Below are positions 5,200 through 5,245 of a stretch of DNA of 5,245 nt, in pieces (the stretch's first letter is position 1; every line of letters starts with the position of its first letter). The DNA is from Spirochaetia bacterium. GTDB lineage: Bacteria > Spirochaetota > UBA4802 > UBA5550. A program made the translations under genes and the position numbers. The notes under the pieces were generated by a model. It saw only the letters and a program-made list of their open reading frames with translations, had not been told where the DNA came from and did not search any database. The stretch is taken from the NCBI GenBank assembly GCA_031289575.1, contig JAITPE010000268.1, positions 1 to 5,245 of the forward strand, given 5' to 3'.

Positions 5200-5245
5200 G
5201 TATGCCGCAAAAAACGGATTGTTTGCAAATGAATTTTTGCGCCGG

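Overview
The window is a conserved bacterial translation cluster, read entirely on the minus strand (right to left), followed by two lineage-specific genes. In order of transcription it holds a tRNA-Val (5199-5126), thrS (threonyl-tRNA synthetase), infC (initiation factor IF-3), rpmI (ribosomal protein L35), rplT (ribosomal protein L20), a secreted, probably outer-membrane beta-barrel protein, and, behind an intergenic gap with its own candidate promoter, a ZapB-like coiled-coil protein. That last protein has a long Glu-rich tail of tandem 13-residue repeats that runs off the left edge. I see no credible plus-strand gene, no insertion sequence, no CRISPR array and no phage or defence gene.

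Organism: a bacterium of moderate GC content, probably diderm, because one gene encodes a signal-peptide-bearing protein with beta-barrel character. The thrS-infC-rpmI-rplT order is widespread. A ZapB-type coiled coil a little downstream of it fits groups such as Desulfobacterota, Nitrospirota, Omnitrophota and Elusimicrobiota. The sequence alone does not let me choose between them.

How the parts work together: ThrRS charges tRNA-Thr, IF-3 controls initiation and subunit separation, and L35 and L20 are early 50S assembly proteins. L20 represses this operon in studied bacteria. The non-coding RNA here has several places where such control could act: a hairpin upstream of infC, a strong Shine-Dalgarno badly spaced for the infC ATG but well spaced for an in-frame CTG, an unusually long (111 nt) foldable rpmI-rplT spacer, and a small hairpin that would cover the rplT ribosome binding site. 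No start codon overlap links these genes; the gaps are 25 nt (tRNA-thrS), 102 nt (thrS-infC), 25 nt (infC-rpmI), 111 nt (rpmI-rplT) and 23 nt (rplT-barrel gene).

Novelty: the core genes are ordinary and look intact. The parts worth a second look are the tandem-repeat tail of the ZapB-like protein, the unassigned barrel protein in the position after rplT where pheST is often found, the candidate regulatory RNA structures, and a cytidine at position 33 of the tRNA anticodon loop. I do not see a complete undescribed system.
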